Positions 13,701 to 30,005 are shown, counted from the stretch's first letter. The stretch is 45,627 nt of DNA from an uncultured Clostridia bacterium (GCA_947627665.1 CANQWX010000014.1:1-45627); one strand, 5' to 3'. Translations and numbers: made by a program. Notes: a model not told the origin generated them from the sequence alone.

Positions 13701-14549
13701 ATGACAGAGAACGGGGAGCGCCTGAACGTCGTCTATTGCGGGAACGAAAAAGTTTTTCCGCTCATTTTGCTCTCGGCGCTGTCGATCGCGCGGCACACCG
13801 AAAATCCCGTCACCGTGTATCTTCTCACCATGGACCTCTCCGACCGCGAAGCGCGCTTTTTGCCCATTCCCGAGGAGAAGAGGGCGATCCTGGAAGAGGT
13901 GCTCCGCCAAAAAAACGCAGAGAGCCGCGCCGTCCTGCTCGACGCAAGAAACGCGTATCTCCGCCGTTTGGGAGGGGGGAAGTGCGACCATAATTCCTAT
14001 ACGCCCTACGCGCAGGGGAGGCTGCTCCTCTCCGAATTCGATCTTCCCGAGCGGCTCCTGTATCTCGATACCGACGTGATGTGCTGTTCGGACGCCGCGC
14101 AGACGCTCGCGGTCGATCTTGCGCCTTACGAATTTGCCGCCGCGATCGACGTGATGGGAACATTCTGGATCGCCCGCGATTACTGCAACTCGGGGGTGAT
14201 GCTGCTCAATATGAAGAACCTCGCAAAGAGCGGGCTTTTGGAGCGCGCCTGCGAGCTTTTGAAGCGCAAACGGCTCGCCTTTCCCGACCAGTCTGCGCTC
14301 AACCGGCTCGTCAAGGACAAGCTCATCCTGCCGAGAAAGTTCAACGAACAACGTTCGGTCCGCCCGGACACCGTATTCAAGCACTTCTGCCAGGGGATCC
14401 GCTGGTTCCCCTTCTTCAAGGTATATAATATCAAGCAGAACGACGTCAAGAACGTCCACGGGAAGCTGCACATCACTTGCTTCGACGACGTGTATGCGGA
14501 GTACGACCGCCTCGCGGAAAAATACGGGCTTGCTCCGCTCAAAAGATAG
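13701..14549 (+). CDS. Glycosyltransferase family 8 protein
   Basis: 282 residues. N-terminal LNVVYCGNEKVFPLILLSALSIARHTENPVTVYLL is the GT8 nucleotide-sugar fold entry, and LLYLDTDVMC holds the metal-binding DxD motif near residue 120. NSGVMLLNMKNL and FPDQSALNRLVKDKL are further GT8 hallmarks (galactosyl/glucosyltransferases of the LgtC type). Near the end KVYNIKQNDVKNVHG carries the H-x-x-G-type segment. ATG 13701 is preceded by GGGAGA; a longer frame starting inside the promoter is rejected. Gene 1 of an operon with an ABC-2 exporter whose ATPase starts 8 bases later, suggesting the sugar it adds ends up on an exported product or on cell-surface material. Substrate unknown. Confidence 0.92.
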   Translation: MTENGERLNVVYCGNEKVFPLILLSALSIARHTENPVTVYLLTMDLSDREARFLPIPEEKRAILEEVLRQKNAESRAVLLDARNAYLRRLGGGKCDHNSYTPYAQGRLLLSEFDLPERLLYLDTDVMCCSDAAQTLAVDLAPYEFAAAIDVMGTFWIARDYCNSGVMLLNMKNLAKSGLLERACELLKRKRLAFPDQSALNRLVKDKLILPRKFNEQRSVRPDTVFKHFCQGIRWFPFFKVYNIKQNDVKNVHGKLHITCFDDVYAEYDRLAEKYGLAPLKR

Positions 14550-14557
14550 GAGAGCGC

Positions 14558-15499
14558 ATGGAAGATTTCGCACTCAAAATCGAAGATCTCTATAAGTCCT
14601 ACGGGGACGTGAAAGCGGTGAACGGCATCTCCTTTACGGTAAAGAGGGGGGCGCTGTTTGCCTTTCTCGGCATCAACGGCGCGGGGAAAAGCACCACTAT
14701 CAACATGATCTGTTCCATCCTCAAAAAGGACGGCGGAAAGATCTATGTGGGCGGACACGACCTCGATGAGGAGCCGTTTGCCATCAAGCGGGAGCTGGGG
14801 GTGGTGTTCCAGACGAGCGTGCTCGACAAGGAACTCACCGTCAGGCAAAATCTCGACATCCGCACCGCGTTCTATTCCCTTCCCAAGGAGGAAAAAAAGC
14901 GCAATGTCGGAGAGATCGTAAAGCTTCTCGAATTGCAGCCCATTTTGAACCGTCCCGTGAAAAATCTCTCGGGCGGACAGATGCGGCGGGTGGACATCGC
15001 GCGCGCCATGGTCCACCGTCCGCGGCTCCTCATTCTCGACGAGCCGACGACGGGGCTGGACCCCAAGACGCGGCTTGCGGTCTGGTCGCTCATCGACCGC
15101 ATCCGCAGCGAAACGGGCATGACCGTCTTTCTCACCACCCACTATCTCGAAGAGGCGGACAAGGCGACGGACGTCGTCATCATGGACAAGGGCAACATCA
15201 TCGCCCACGGCACCCCCAACGAGCTGAAAAACGCCTATTCGAGCGATAAGCTCGTCTGCTACCGCGTGCGGAGCGTGGACCTCGAGCGCCTTCTCGCGGC
15301 GCAAAGCGCGGCGTTTTCTTACGACGAAGAGCGGGGCGCGTACAACATCGTGCTCGAAAATACGGCGGCGGCGAAGCGGCTGCTTTCCGTCTGCGACGAA
15401 TATCTCACCGATGTGGAAATTCTCAAGGGAAACATGGACGACGTGTTCCTCAACGTCACGGGAAGGACCATGCAGCTGTCGGGAGGGGAAAATGACTGA
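14558..15499 (+). CDS. ABC exporter ATP-binding protein (DrrA type)
   Basis: 313 residues. Walker A GINGAGKST (about 38-46), Q-loop VVFQTS, signature LSGGQ, Walker B LLILDEPTTGLD and H-loop TTHY are all present. The C-terminal extension ending EILKGNMDDVFLNVTGR is typical of DrrA/NodI-type drug and lipid exporters. ATG 14558 has TAGGAGAG at proper distance. Its last 8 bases overlap the permease gene. A paralogue with the same C-terminal pattern lies at 31718-32614. Confidence 0.94.
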   Translation: MEDFALKIEDLYKSYGDVKAVNGISFTVKRGALFAFLGINGAGKSTTINMICSILKKDGGKIYVGGHDLDEEPFAIKRELGVVFQTSVLDKELTVRQNLDIRTAFYSLPKEEKKRNVGEIVKLLELQPILNRPVKNLSGGQMRRVDIARAMVHRPRLLILDEPTTGLDPKTRLAVWSLIDRIRSETGMTVFLTTHYLEEADKATDVVIMDKGNIIAHGTPNELKNAYSSDKLVCYRVRSVDLERLLAAQSAAFSYDEERGAYNIVLENTAAAKRLLSVCDEYLTDVEILKGNMDDVFLNVTGRTMQLSGGEND

Positions 15500-16499
15500 A
15501 CCCAAAACACGCTATTTCGACATCTTCATGCAGCTCACCAAGCGGCACCTCATGGTCTTTTTCAAGAACAAGGTGCGGCTGATGTATACCCTGCTCGTGC
15601 CCGTCATCATCTTTGCGGTGTACCTGCTCTTTTTGCGCGGGCTGGAACTTTCCATGGTGCAGAATATCCTCACCGATCCCGCGCTCGGGCTGGACGCCGC
15701 CGTCGCCCAAGACGCACAGCTGCTGAAACATATCGAAACGCTCGTTGATTCGTGGATGCTTTCGGGCATCATCGGGCTTTCGACCATCACGGTCGCTTTG
15801 CAGACGAATACCGTCATCGTGGAGGACAAGGAACGGGGCATGAACCGCGATTTTGCCTCTTCGCCCATTCCCCGCAACATCCTCATCGCCAGCTACTTTT
15901 TGTATAACTTTATCGTTTCGGCGCTCATTTGTCTGGCGTTCTATCTCATCTGCCTCGTCTATCTCGCGGCGGCGGGGGAGTTCCTGCTCTCCTTCGGAGA
16001 AGTGCTGCTCTCCCTGCTCATCATGTTCTTTGCGACGGTCGCTTCCACCCTCATGACGGTGTTTATCTGCTCTTTCGTCAAGACGGAGGGAACGATGATG
16101 AGCATCGTCGCCATCTTTTCGACGGCGGTGGGATTCCTCATCGGCGCGTATATGCCCCTCGGCATGATGCCCGATTGGGTGCAGGGCATCTGCGGGTTTA
16201 TCCCCGGGACGTACGCCTGCTCGCTCTTGCGCTATGCCTTTATGGAAACGCCGCTTACGCAGCTCACCGCCTACGCGCAGGGGCTGAATATCCCGTCGGG
16301 AACGCTCACGGAGATGCTTTCGCAGCTGTCGGGGACGTTCGGCTACAACATCAGCTTTTTCGGCGTCCCCGTTGCGCCGCAGTTCCAGTCGCTCGCGCTT
16401 GCGGTATATATTGTCGCGTTCGTGGCGCTCAACATCGGCGCGGGCAGAAAAATTTCCGAAGTGCTCGGCATCGGGAAAAGAAAGAAAAAGAAGAAATAA
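15492..16499 (+). CDS. ABC-2 type permease, partner of the DrrA-type ATPase
   Basis: 335 residues with six predicted membrane segments: about 32-52 (LMYTLLVPVIIFAVYLLFL), 93-115, 137-165, 172-195, 205-228 and 308-328, and the ABC2 pattern IGAYMPLGMMPDWVQGI before the last segment. Basic KRKKKKK tail. GGGAGGGG (15481-15488) precedes ATG 15492, which overlaps the ATPase stop, so translation is coupled. The substrate is unknown; the GT8 gene upstream hints at a glycosylated or cell-envelope compound. Confidence 0.93.
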   Translation: MTEPKTRYFDIFMQLTKRHLMVFFKNKVRLMYTLLVPVIIFAVYLLFLRGLELSMVQNILTDPALGLDAAVAQDAQLLKHIETLVDSWMLSGIIGLSTITVALQTNTVIVEDKERGMNRDFASSPIPRNILIASYFLYNFIVSALICLAFYLICLVYLAAAGEFLLSFGEVLLSLLIMFFATVASTLMTVFICSFVKTEGTMMSIVAIFSTAVGFLIGAYMPLGMMPDWVQGICGFIPGTYACSLLRYAFMETPLTQLTAYAQGLNIPSGTLTEMLSQLSGTFGYNISFFGVPVAPQFQSLALAVYIVAFVALNIGAGRKISEVLGIGKRKKKKK

Positions 16500-16519
16500 A
16501 GTCAAAGGGCAATCAAGAA

Positions 16520-16565
16520 AGCGCGCCGCACGCGGCGGTTAAGCCGCGCGGGCGCGCTGTTTTGT
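16520..16565 (+). terminator. Terminator of the GT8-ABC operon
   Basis: AGCGCGCC...GGCGCGCT outer stem with inner CGCGGC-GGTTAA-GCCGCG, followed by GTTTTGTT. Nearly the same hairpin recurs at 18172-18215. Confidence 0.85.
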
Positions 16566-16591
16566 TATACTTTTTTGAAACCAGAAAAATT

Positions 16592-16798
16592 TTAACCTTT
16601 ATATTCATGTTCAAAGCCGCAATTCCCGCAGTGAAAGAAAGCGGTTTTCTTTCCAAGGCCGCCGAATGCAAGCCCGATACCACCAAGTAACAGTCCTCCC
16701 GCAACTGCTTTTCCGGTACTGAATCCTTTTTTACTTTTATCAACGCACAGCCATTTTTCTTTATTGCCGCAAACGGGACATTTATTAGGAGCTTTCAT
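16592..16798 (-). CDS. Small zinc-ribbon protein with glycine-zipper hydrophobic segment
   Basis: 68 residues. CPVCG near the N-terminus and CGNCG near the C-terminus would bind one zinc. Between them lies a hydrophobic Gly-rich segment, AVAGGLLLGGIGLAFGG, long enough to enter a membrane. AAAGGTGGTG precedes ATG 16798. The start overlaps the stop of the lipoprotein gene by 4 bases, so the two are translationally coupled. I do not recognise a named family. Part of the AT-rich islet 16590-18170. Confidence 0.75.
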   Translation of the reverse strand: MKAPNKCPVCGNKEKWLCVDKSKKGFSTGKAVAGGLLLGGIGLAFGGLGKKTAFFHCGNCGFEHEYKG

Positions 16799-17747
16799 TC
16801 TTTCACCACCTTTGTGCATTTGCAATATTTTTGTATATCGTCTATGGTAACGTTCTGCCGACAACCCCAAGATGTTTGATCTTCAAAGAGCGTATAGTAT
16901 ATATAAATTTCAGCCGAATAAACCGAATCGGTTATTGTGACATACTGCAAATCTTGCCGCTGGGGAGAAAAATCATAAGGTGTTTCGGACAGTTTATTAT
17001 AAATTGATTCGCTCCAAACAAATCTCAGGGCTTCACCATAAACATTATAAAGAATAAATATTGCTTCATAAGCGATGATCTTTTTGTCCGATGAATTCCT
17101 GAAAACCATTTGCAGCTCGGAAATACTCAATATATCGGCTTGCAAAGAAATAGGACATTTCTCAAGCCAATAATGCGATAAATCATTATCCTTGCTATCC
17201 GACGTATCAGAATCATGTTCGTTTCCATTGGGCTTTGAATCGTCCTTTTCTTGCAAAAGAAATACTACGCGGTCACTGTCGGCAGTATATGTCGAATAGC
17301 CTATTTTGGCGCTGTATTGTTCTTCTATGGTGGTAGTGGGTGTTTCAAAAACTACTTGAAAACTCTTCGTAACACCCGCCCCGATGTCTTCCGATAAAAT
17401 ATAATCAATATATAGGGAAGTTTTTTCTTCATATTTTACATTTTTTGAGTTGTATAGATCGACGCAACCCGCGTAGAATGTCTGTTGTCTATTGGAATAA
17501 TTTGTCACTTTCAATGTCAGTAAAATGAAATTATTTTCAGTCGTATCAGTTAATAGCCCAGTCCCCAGTTCTTTGGTGTTCTCGCAACGAACGAGGCATA
17601 TTGCAATATTATCGGAATTCGTCAGCGTATCCCCGATTTTACCGACTTGTTTATTGCTTGCAGCATGACTAAATAGTCCGCAAGCCGATAAAAAGACGAT
17701 TGAAAGCAGAGAAGCGGCGCATCCGATGTAAACAAAGATTTTTTCAT
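16795..17747 (-). pseudogene. DUF4352-like lipoprotein, frame broken in a poly-A run after the start codon
   Basis: Starting from ATG 17747 with AAGGAG ribosome binding site, the frame reads MKKS and soon stops. Shifted by one base at the run of six A (17739-17744 on the plus strand as T), it reads a perfect lipoprotein: KIFVYIGCAASLLSIVFLSA then lipobox Cys, and stays open to 16795. Seven A in the run would give MKKIFVYIG. The mature part has a DUF4352-like beta domain (GKIGDTL...FILLTLKVTNYS, GAGVTKSFQVVF) and a second domain (LSISELQMVFRNSSDKKIIAYEAIFILYN) of the kind seen in Clostridia surface proteins, joined by a Ser/Asp/Asn linker. Without the shift the longest intact frame starts at 17514 and lacks export. 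Either phase variation, a recent mutation or a sequencing error. Confidence 0.8.
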
Positions 17748-17760
17748 AGTTTTTCTCCTT

Positions 17761-17780
17761 ATGGGTTAAATATCACCCAT
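17761..17780. promoter_or_regulatory. Operator O1 of the XRE regulator
   Basis: ATGGGTTAAATATCACCCAT, with GGGT...ACCC inverted ends, lies directly downstream of the lipoprotein -10 box. First of three related 16-bp sites. Confidence 0.75.
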
Positions 17781-17809
17781 ATTATAATCTGATTGCAACA
17801 AAAAGTCAA
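17781..17809 (-). promoter_or_regulatory. Promoter of the lipoprotein-zinc ribbon operon
   Basis: Minus strand TTGACT (17809-17804), 17-bp spacer, TATAAT (17786-17781). It is framed by operators O1 and O2. Confidence 0.85.
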
Positions 17810-17815
17810 GCGCTT

Positions 17816-17831
17816 GGGTGAAGTTTAACCC
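17816..17831. promoter_or_regulatory. Operator O2 of the XRE regulator
   Basis: GGGTGAAGTTTAACCC, an inverted-repeat site just upstream of the lipoprotein -35 box. Confidence 0.75.
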
Positions 17832-17862
17832 ATAAAAGTTTTGGAGAAAATAATAAACTCTA

Positions 17863-17878
17863 AGGTGAAGTTTAACCC
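17863..17878. promoter_or_regulatory. Operator O3 of the XRE regulator
   Basis: AGGTGAAGTTTAACCC differs from O2 by one base and lies 12 bases before the regulator start codon, where bound protein would block its own gene. Confidence 0.75.
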
Positions 17879-17890
17879 TTGGAGTTTACG

Positions 17891-18133
17891 ATGAATATTA
17901 GTCAAGCGGTTGCAATGAGGATCAGAGAATTGCTAAAAGAAAAAAACCTGACGCAATATCGGTTAGAGCAGAATGCAGGCCTGTCACATGATACCGTAAA
18001 AAGTATTATGAAGGGAAAAGCCAAGGGTGTGAACTTGAAAACGCTTGTTGCAATTTCCGATGGATTTGGAATGACCGTCAGCAAATTTTTGGATTCGGAT
18101 TTGTTCCTGTACGATAATCTGAATATGGATTAA
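17891..18133 (+). CDS. XRE-family transcriptional regulator
   Basis: 80 residues, a single HTH domain: RIRELLKEKNLTQYRLEQNAGLSHDTVKSIMKGKAKGVNLKTLVAISDGFGMTVSKFL. ATG 17891 has GGAG at 17880-17883; a TTG a few codons upstream would lie in the ribosome binding site. It is divergent from the lipoprotein operon and three copies of a GGGTGAAGTTTAACCC-type site lie between them, so it probably represses both itself and the lipoprotein genes. No other domain, so the signal is unknown. Confidence 0.88.
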   Translation: MNISQAVAMRIRELLKEKNLTQYRLEQNAGLSHDTVKSIMKGKAKGVNLKTLVAISDGFGMTVSKFLDSDLFLYDNLNMD

Positions 18134-18171
18134 GGGTGTTGTTACAAAGCTTTTCCGAAAAGTGGAACGAA

Positions 18172-18215
18172 AGCGCGCCCGCGCGGCGGTTAAGCCGCGC
18201 GGGCGCACTGTTTTA
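18172..18215 (+). terminator. Terminator of the XRE gene, duplicate of the one at 16520
   Basis: AGCGCGCCCGCGCGGC-GGTTAA-GCCGCGCGGGCGCACT then GTTTTAT. The core CGGCGGTTAAGCCGCGCGGG is shared exactly with 16532-16551. Confidence 0.85.
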
Positions 18216-18244
18216 TCATGTGCCGTATGGAGAAAGTGCGGGGG

Positions 18245-19609
18245 TCAGAAGAGCGCCTTGATCATCTGCGAAACGTACGAAACGGGCACAAGTTCCAATT
18301 TGCTCTTGAATTTTTCGCACGCCTTCATATTTTTGGCGGGAAGGATCACCCGCTTGAAGCCCATTTTCAGGCACTCGTTCACGCGCTTGTCCGCAAAATT
18401 CACCCCGCGCACCTCGCCCGTAAGTCCCACTTCGCCGAACACCGCCGTGTCCCTGTCGATGGGGAGCATCCTCTCCGCGCTTGCAAGCGCCGCGCAGACG
18501 CAGAGGTCCGCGCTCGGTTCGTTCAGTTTGATCCCGCCCATCGCGTTGAGGTAGATGTCCTGTCCGCCGAGGGGCAGCCCGCACCGCTTTTCGAGCACCG
18601 CGATGAGCACGATGAGCCGGTTGAGGTCCACGCCGAGGGACATTCTGCGGGGAAGCCCGTAGGCGGTCTTTGCCATGAGGGTCTGGATCTCCACCATCAT
18701 GCAGCGGTTGCCCGTTTCGCTCGGGGTCACCGCCGCGCCCGCCGCCGTGCCGCGCGCGTCCGAGAGGAAGAGGGAGGAGTAGTCGCTCACGCCGAAGATG
18801 CCTTCGCCCGTCATCTCGAATACGCCCACTTCCTGCACCGAGCCGAAGCGGTTCTTCACCGAGCGCAGAATTTTGAAGCTCTCCGTCCGCTCGCCCTCGA
18901 AATAGAGGACCGCGTCCATGATGTGTTCGAGCACCTTCGGGCCTGCGAGCGTGCCTTCCTTCGTGACGTGCCCGATGAGAAAGAAGGTGATCCCGCGGGA
19001 TTTTGCGATCCGCATGAGCTTGGAGGCGCACTCGCGCACCTGTCCCACGCTGCCCGCGGACGAGGAGAGCGTTTCGGTGTACACCGCCTGTATGGAGTCG
19101 ATGATCACATATTCCGCATCGTAAAACGCTTCTTCCGCGTTTTCGAGGCAGGTTTCGTTCAAGAGGAGCAGATCGTCCGAATCAAGCCCCAAACGCTCGC
19201 AGCGGAGCTTTACCTGCGAGCAGCTCTCCTCGGCGGAGAGGTATAACACTTTATGCTCTTTGGCAAGATGCGCCGCGACCTGCGTCAACAGGGTGGACTT
19301 TCCCACCCCCGGATCGCCGCCCACGAGCACGAGAGAGCCGCGCACGATGCCGCCGCCGAGCACGATGTCAAGCTCGGGATTGCCCGAGGACACGCGCTCG
19401 TATTTCTCATACTTTACCTGCGAGAGGGGAACGGGTTTTACGGAGAGGGCGGACCGGTAGCCTGCGCCCGCGCCCGCCCGCTTCGCGGCAGGCGCGGGCG
19501 CCACCGCTTCTTCCACGAGCGTATTGAATTTTCCGCAGTCGGGGCAGCGGCCGAGCCACTTTGCGCTCGTGTAGCCGCATTCGTTGCAGACAAATTGCGT
19601 CTTTGGCAT
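18245..19609 (-). CDS. radA: DNA repair protein RadA (Sms)
   Basis: 454 residues, full length. N-terminal C4 zinc finger (Cys 8, 11, 22, 25), RecA-like ATPase with Walker A GGDPGVGKST, the RadA-specific KNRFG motif, and the C-terminal Lon-protease-like domain with GLPRRMSLGVDLNRL and GEVGLTGEVRGV. RadA is a DnaB-like helicase that processes branched recombination intermediates. AAGGAG lies before ATG 19609. It heads a minus-strand housekeeping group but is separated from ispDF by repeat DNA. Confidence 0.97.
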   Translation of the reverse strand: MPKTQFVCNECGYTSAKWLGRCPDCGKFNTLVEEAVAPAPAAKRAGAGAGYRSALSVKPVPLSQVKYEKYERVSSGNPELDIVLGGGIVRGSLVLVGGDPGVGKSTLLTQVAAHLAKEHKVLYLSAEESCSQVKLRCERLGLDSDDLLLLNETCLENAEEAFYDAEYVIIDSIQAVYTETLSSSAGSVGQVRECASKLMRIAKSRGITFFLIGHVTKEGTLAGPKVLEHIMDAVLYFEGERTESFKILRSVKNRFGSVQEVGVFEMTGEGIFGVSDYSSLFLSDARGTAAGAAVTPSETGNRCMMVEIQTLMAKTAYGLPRRMSLGVDLNRLIVLIAVLEKRCGLPLGGQDIYLNAMGGIKLNEPSADLCVCAALASAERMLPIDRDTAVFGEVGLTGEVRGVNFADKRVNECLKMGFKRVILPAKNMKACEKFKSKLELVPVSYVSQMIKALF

Positions 19610-19659
19610 GGATACTCCTTGTTGATTTTTAGCGGTATGGGTGTGGTGTTCTAATCATG

Positions 19660-19848
19660 TCATTGCCTTGTGCGCTATTCTAATCACGTCGTGTGCCATT
19701 CTAATCACGTCACCCTGAGCTTGTCGAAGGGTGTCCGCATGATAATGATGACATTCCTCGACTTCGCTCGGAATGACGTGATCGGAAATGACGTTCTTAA
19801 TGTGTCATTTCGACCAAGCCGCTTTGCGGCGCGTGGAGAAATCTCGCC
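19660..19848. repeat. Mosaic of short REP-like repeats between ispDF and radA
   Basis: Three to four tandem short segments such as TTCTAATCACGTC, GAGCTTGTCGAAGGGTGTC, GACTTCGCTCGGAATGACGT and CATTTCGACC...GTGGAGAAATCTC. Related segments occur at 30716-31200, 31660-31700, 32660-32720 and 40945-41050. Non-coding, with local inverted repeats. Confidence 0.75.
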
Positions 19849-20988
19849 TTATTCATGGGACGGCTGTAAGAGCGCCAAGGCGTATGCGGTGATGCCGCGG
19901 CCCTCGCCGATGTAGCCGAGTTTCTCGTTCGTTCCCGCTGCGATCGCCACATTCTCGCAGGAGAGCGCCGCGCGTAGATTTGCGCGCATGGTTTCGATGT
20001 AGGGGGAGAGGCGGGGAAGCTCGCAGAGCACGGAGATGGATACGTTCTGCACCGCAAAACCGCACCCGTGTACCATTTTCATCACTTCCGCCAGCAGTTT
20101 CATGCTGCTTATGCCCTCGTATTCGGGCGCCGTGTCGGGGAAGTAAAAGCCGATGTCGCGCAGCCCCGCCGCCGAGAGGAGGGCGTCCATGAGGGCGTGT
20201 ACGACGACGTCGCCGTCACTGTGCGCTTTCAGGGCGCGGTTGGACGGAACGACGGCCCCCCCGAGGGTGATATAGTTGAGATTCAGCCGCGCGATCCCGC
20301 GGTCGATCTCCTCCTGATGTTCGAACGCGTGCGTGTCGACGCCGAAGCCTACCCGTTCGGCAGGGGAAAAGTCCCCGGCATAAGTGAGCTTTTTGTTTTC
20401 CGCGTCCCCCTGAACGAGCGCGGGCGGCGCGATATAGGCCGCATAAACGCCGCTGTCGTCGGTGAACGTTTTGCCGCTCTTTACCGCCTTTTCGTACGCG
20501 GAGAGGAGGGGCGCGGCGAGATAGCCCTGCGGGGTCTGGACGCGGTACATGTTCCCGCGCGGGGGGACGGTATAGCCGCCCTCCCCGCACAAGACCACGG
20601 TGTCGGTCTCGGGGATCGCCGCCACGCCGCTGCCGTGCTCTTCCACGCTTTTCAGCACCCGTTCGATGAGGGCGCGCGTGACAAAGGGCCGCGCCGCGTC
20701 GTGGATGAGGACGCGGTCCCCGCGGGCGGCTTTCAAGGCGTTGTAAACGCTCTCCGTGCGGGTCTTTCCGCCGCGCACCGTGCGGGCGTTTTCATATGGC
20801 GAGAGGAGGGGGAGGATGCGGGCTTCGTCCTCTTGTCTGCACGCGACGAGCAGTTCGTCCGCAAAGGGGGAAAGCGCCGAGAGGGAATAGCACAGCACGG
20901 GCATGCCGAGATAGCCGTGCAAGATCTTGTTTTCGGGGAGATTTGCCCGCGTCCCGCTTCCCGCGGCGCAGATGATCGCGGTTATCAT
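19849..20988 (-). CDS. ispDF: Bifunctional IspD-IspF (MEP cytidylyltransferase / MECDP synthase)
   Basis: 379 residues in one chain. Residues 1-215 are IspD: IICAAGSGTRANLPENKIL (CTP-binding), VRGGKTRTESVYNAL, DRVLIHDAARPFV and TPQGY. Residues 217-379 are IspF: VGFGVDTHAFE (metal ligands Asp and His), HSDGDVVVHALMDALLSAAGLRDIGFYFPDT and GTNEKLGYIGEGRGI. The two act at steps 3 and 5 of the non-mevalonate isoprenoid pathway. Fusions are known in alpha-proteobacteria and some Clostridia. Its start overlaps the rqcP stop by 4 bases, so rqcP-ispDF is an operon. Confidence 0.95.
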   Translation of the reverse strand: MITAIICAAGSGTRANLPENKILHGYLGMPVLCYSLSALSPFADELLVACRQEDEARILPLLSPYENARTVRGGKTRTESVYNALKAARGDRVLIHDAARPFVTRALIERVLKSVEEHGSGVAAIPETDTVVLCGEGGYTVPPRGNMYRVQTPQGYLAAPLLSAYEKAVKSGKTFTDDSGVYAAYIAPPALVQGDAENKKLTYAGDFSPAERVGFGVDTHAFEHQEEIDRGIARLNLNYITLGGAVVPSNRALKAHSDGDVVVHALMDALLSAAGLRDIGFYFPDTAPEYEGISSMKLLAEVMKMVHGCGFAVQNVSISVLCELPRLSPYIETMRANLRAALSCENVAIAAGTNEKLGYIGEGRGITAYALALLQPSHE

Positions 20989-21230
20989 TCGGTTATGACC
21001 TCGTATAAGCTTGAAGCTTCCTCTTTTTTGACGGTCTCGCGCAGTTCCAGAACGCGGAATTTGACCGTGCCCGAAAGGTAGTTCAGCTCCACCACGTCGC
21101 CTGTTTTCAGGCGGCAGGAGGGCTTTGCCGTTTTTCCGTTCACCGAAATTTTCCCCGCGTCCGCCGCTTCCTGCGCCACCGTGCGCCGCTTTAAGATGCG
21201 CGAAACTTTCAAAAATTTATCGAGCCTCAT
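20985..21230 (-). CDS. rqcP: RqcP (YabO-type S4-domain protein)
   Basis: 81 residues. MRLDKFLKVSRILKRRTVAQEAADAGKISVNGKTAKPS is an S4 RNA-binding domain closely following YabO/RqcP, and the tail ETVKKEEASSLYEVI is also characteristic. RqcP works with RqcH in adding C-terminal alanine tails to peptides stuck on 50S subunits. GGAGAAAAACC precedes ATG 21230. A TATAAA box about 30 bases upstream gives a likely, weaker promoter divergent from rpoBC. Confidence 0.92.
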   Translation of the reverse strand: MRLDKFLKVSRILKRRTVAQEAADAGKISVNGKTAKPSCRLKTGDVVELNYLSGTVKFRVLELRETVKKEEASSLYEVITE

Positions 21231-21293
21231 GGTTTTTCTCCGTTTTACGGCAAAATTTTATAAAAAAAGATGGATATCTGCATGCAAAACAGG

Positions 21294-21322
21294 TTGACTT
21301 CTTTGGAAGGTTGGGTTATAAT
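21294..21322 (+). promoter_or_regulatory. Promoter of rpoB-rpoC
   Basis: TTGACT (21294-21299), 17-bp spacer, TATAAT (21317-21322). The leader of about 205 bases to rpoB shows no ribosomal protein gene or clear riboswitch; a weak second -10-like TATACT is at 21482-21487. Confidence 0.85.
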
Positions 21323-21534
21323 TACATACTGTATCATTATGCTCGGTCGCTATGCGCTCTTCATGGTTTTCCGGGCGAAGTTTCCTTCCGTACTTTCTTT
21401 ATTATAACGCATCAGGCGGCGCTTGTAAAGAGGGGAAAGGGAAAAAATTTCAAAGCATTTCGATTTTTATCGATGAAAAGATATACTCGGTAGATCGTCA
21501 ATGATAACAAACTAAAAAAAGGAGTTATTGACGG

Positions 21535-25689
<4,155 letters not shown>

Positions 25690-25703
25690 TGGGGAGGTAA
25701 GAT

Positions 25704-29897
<4,194 letters not shown>

Positions 29898-29933
29898 ATC
29901 CTTTTTGAAAAAGGAGAATGCAAAACAAGAACA

Positions 29934-29970
29934 GGGCGGCAGCCGCATTTGCGGCTGCCGCCCTTCTCTG
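29934..29970 (+). terminator. Terminator of rpoBC
   Basis: GGGCGGCAGCCGC (29934-29946), loop ATTT, perfect complement 29951-29963, then TTCTCTGCTTT. Confidence 0.9.
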
Positions 29971-30005
29971 CTTTCCGAAATTTTCGGAAATTTTAACAAA
30001 ATCGC

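Noticed and set aside
19660-19848. Possible CRISPR array
   Set aside because: The repeats are irregular in length and spacing, with no constant repeat-spacer pattern and no cas genes.
21323-21534. Riboswitch or L10-type leader before rpoB
   Set aside because: No conserved fold or terminator/antiterminator pair could be drawn with confidence.
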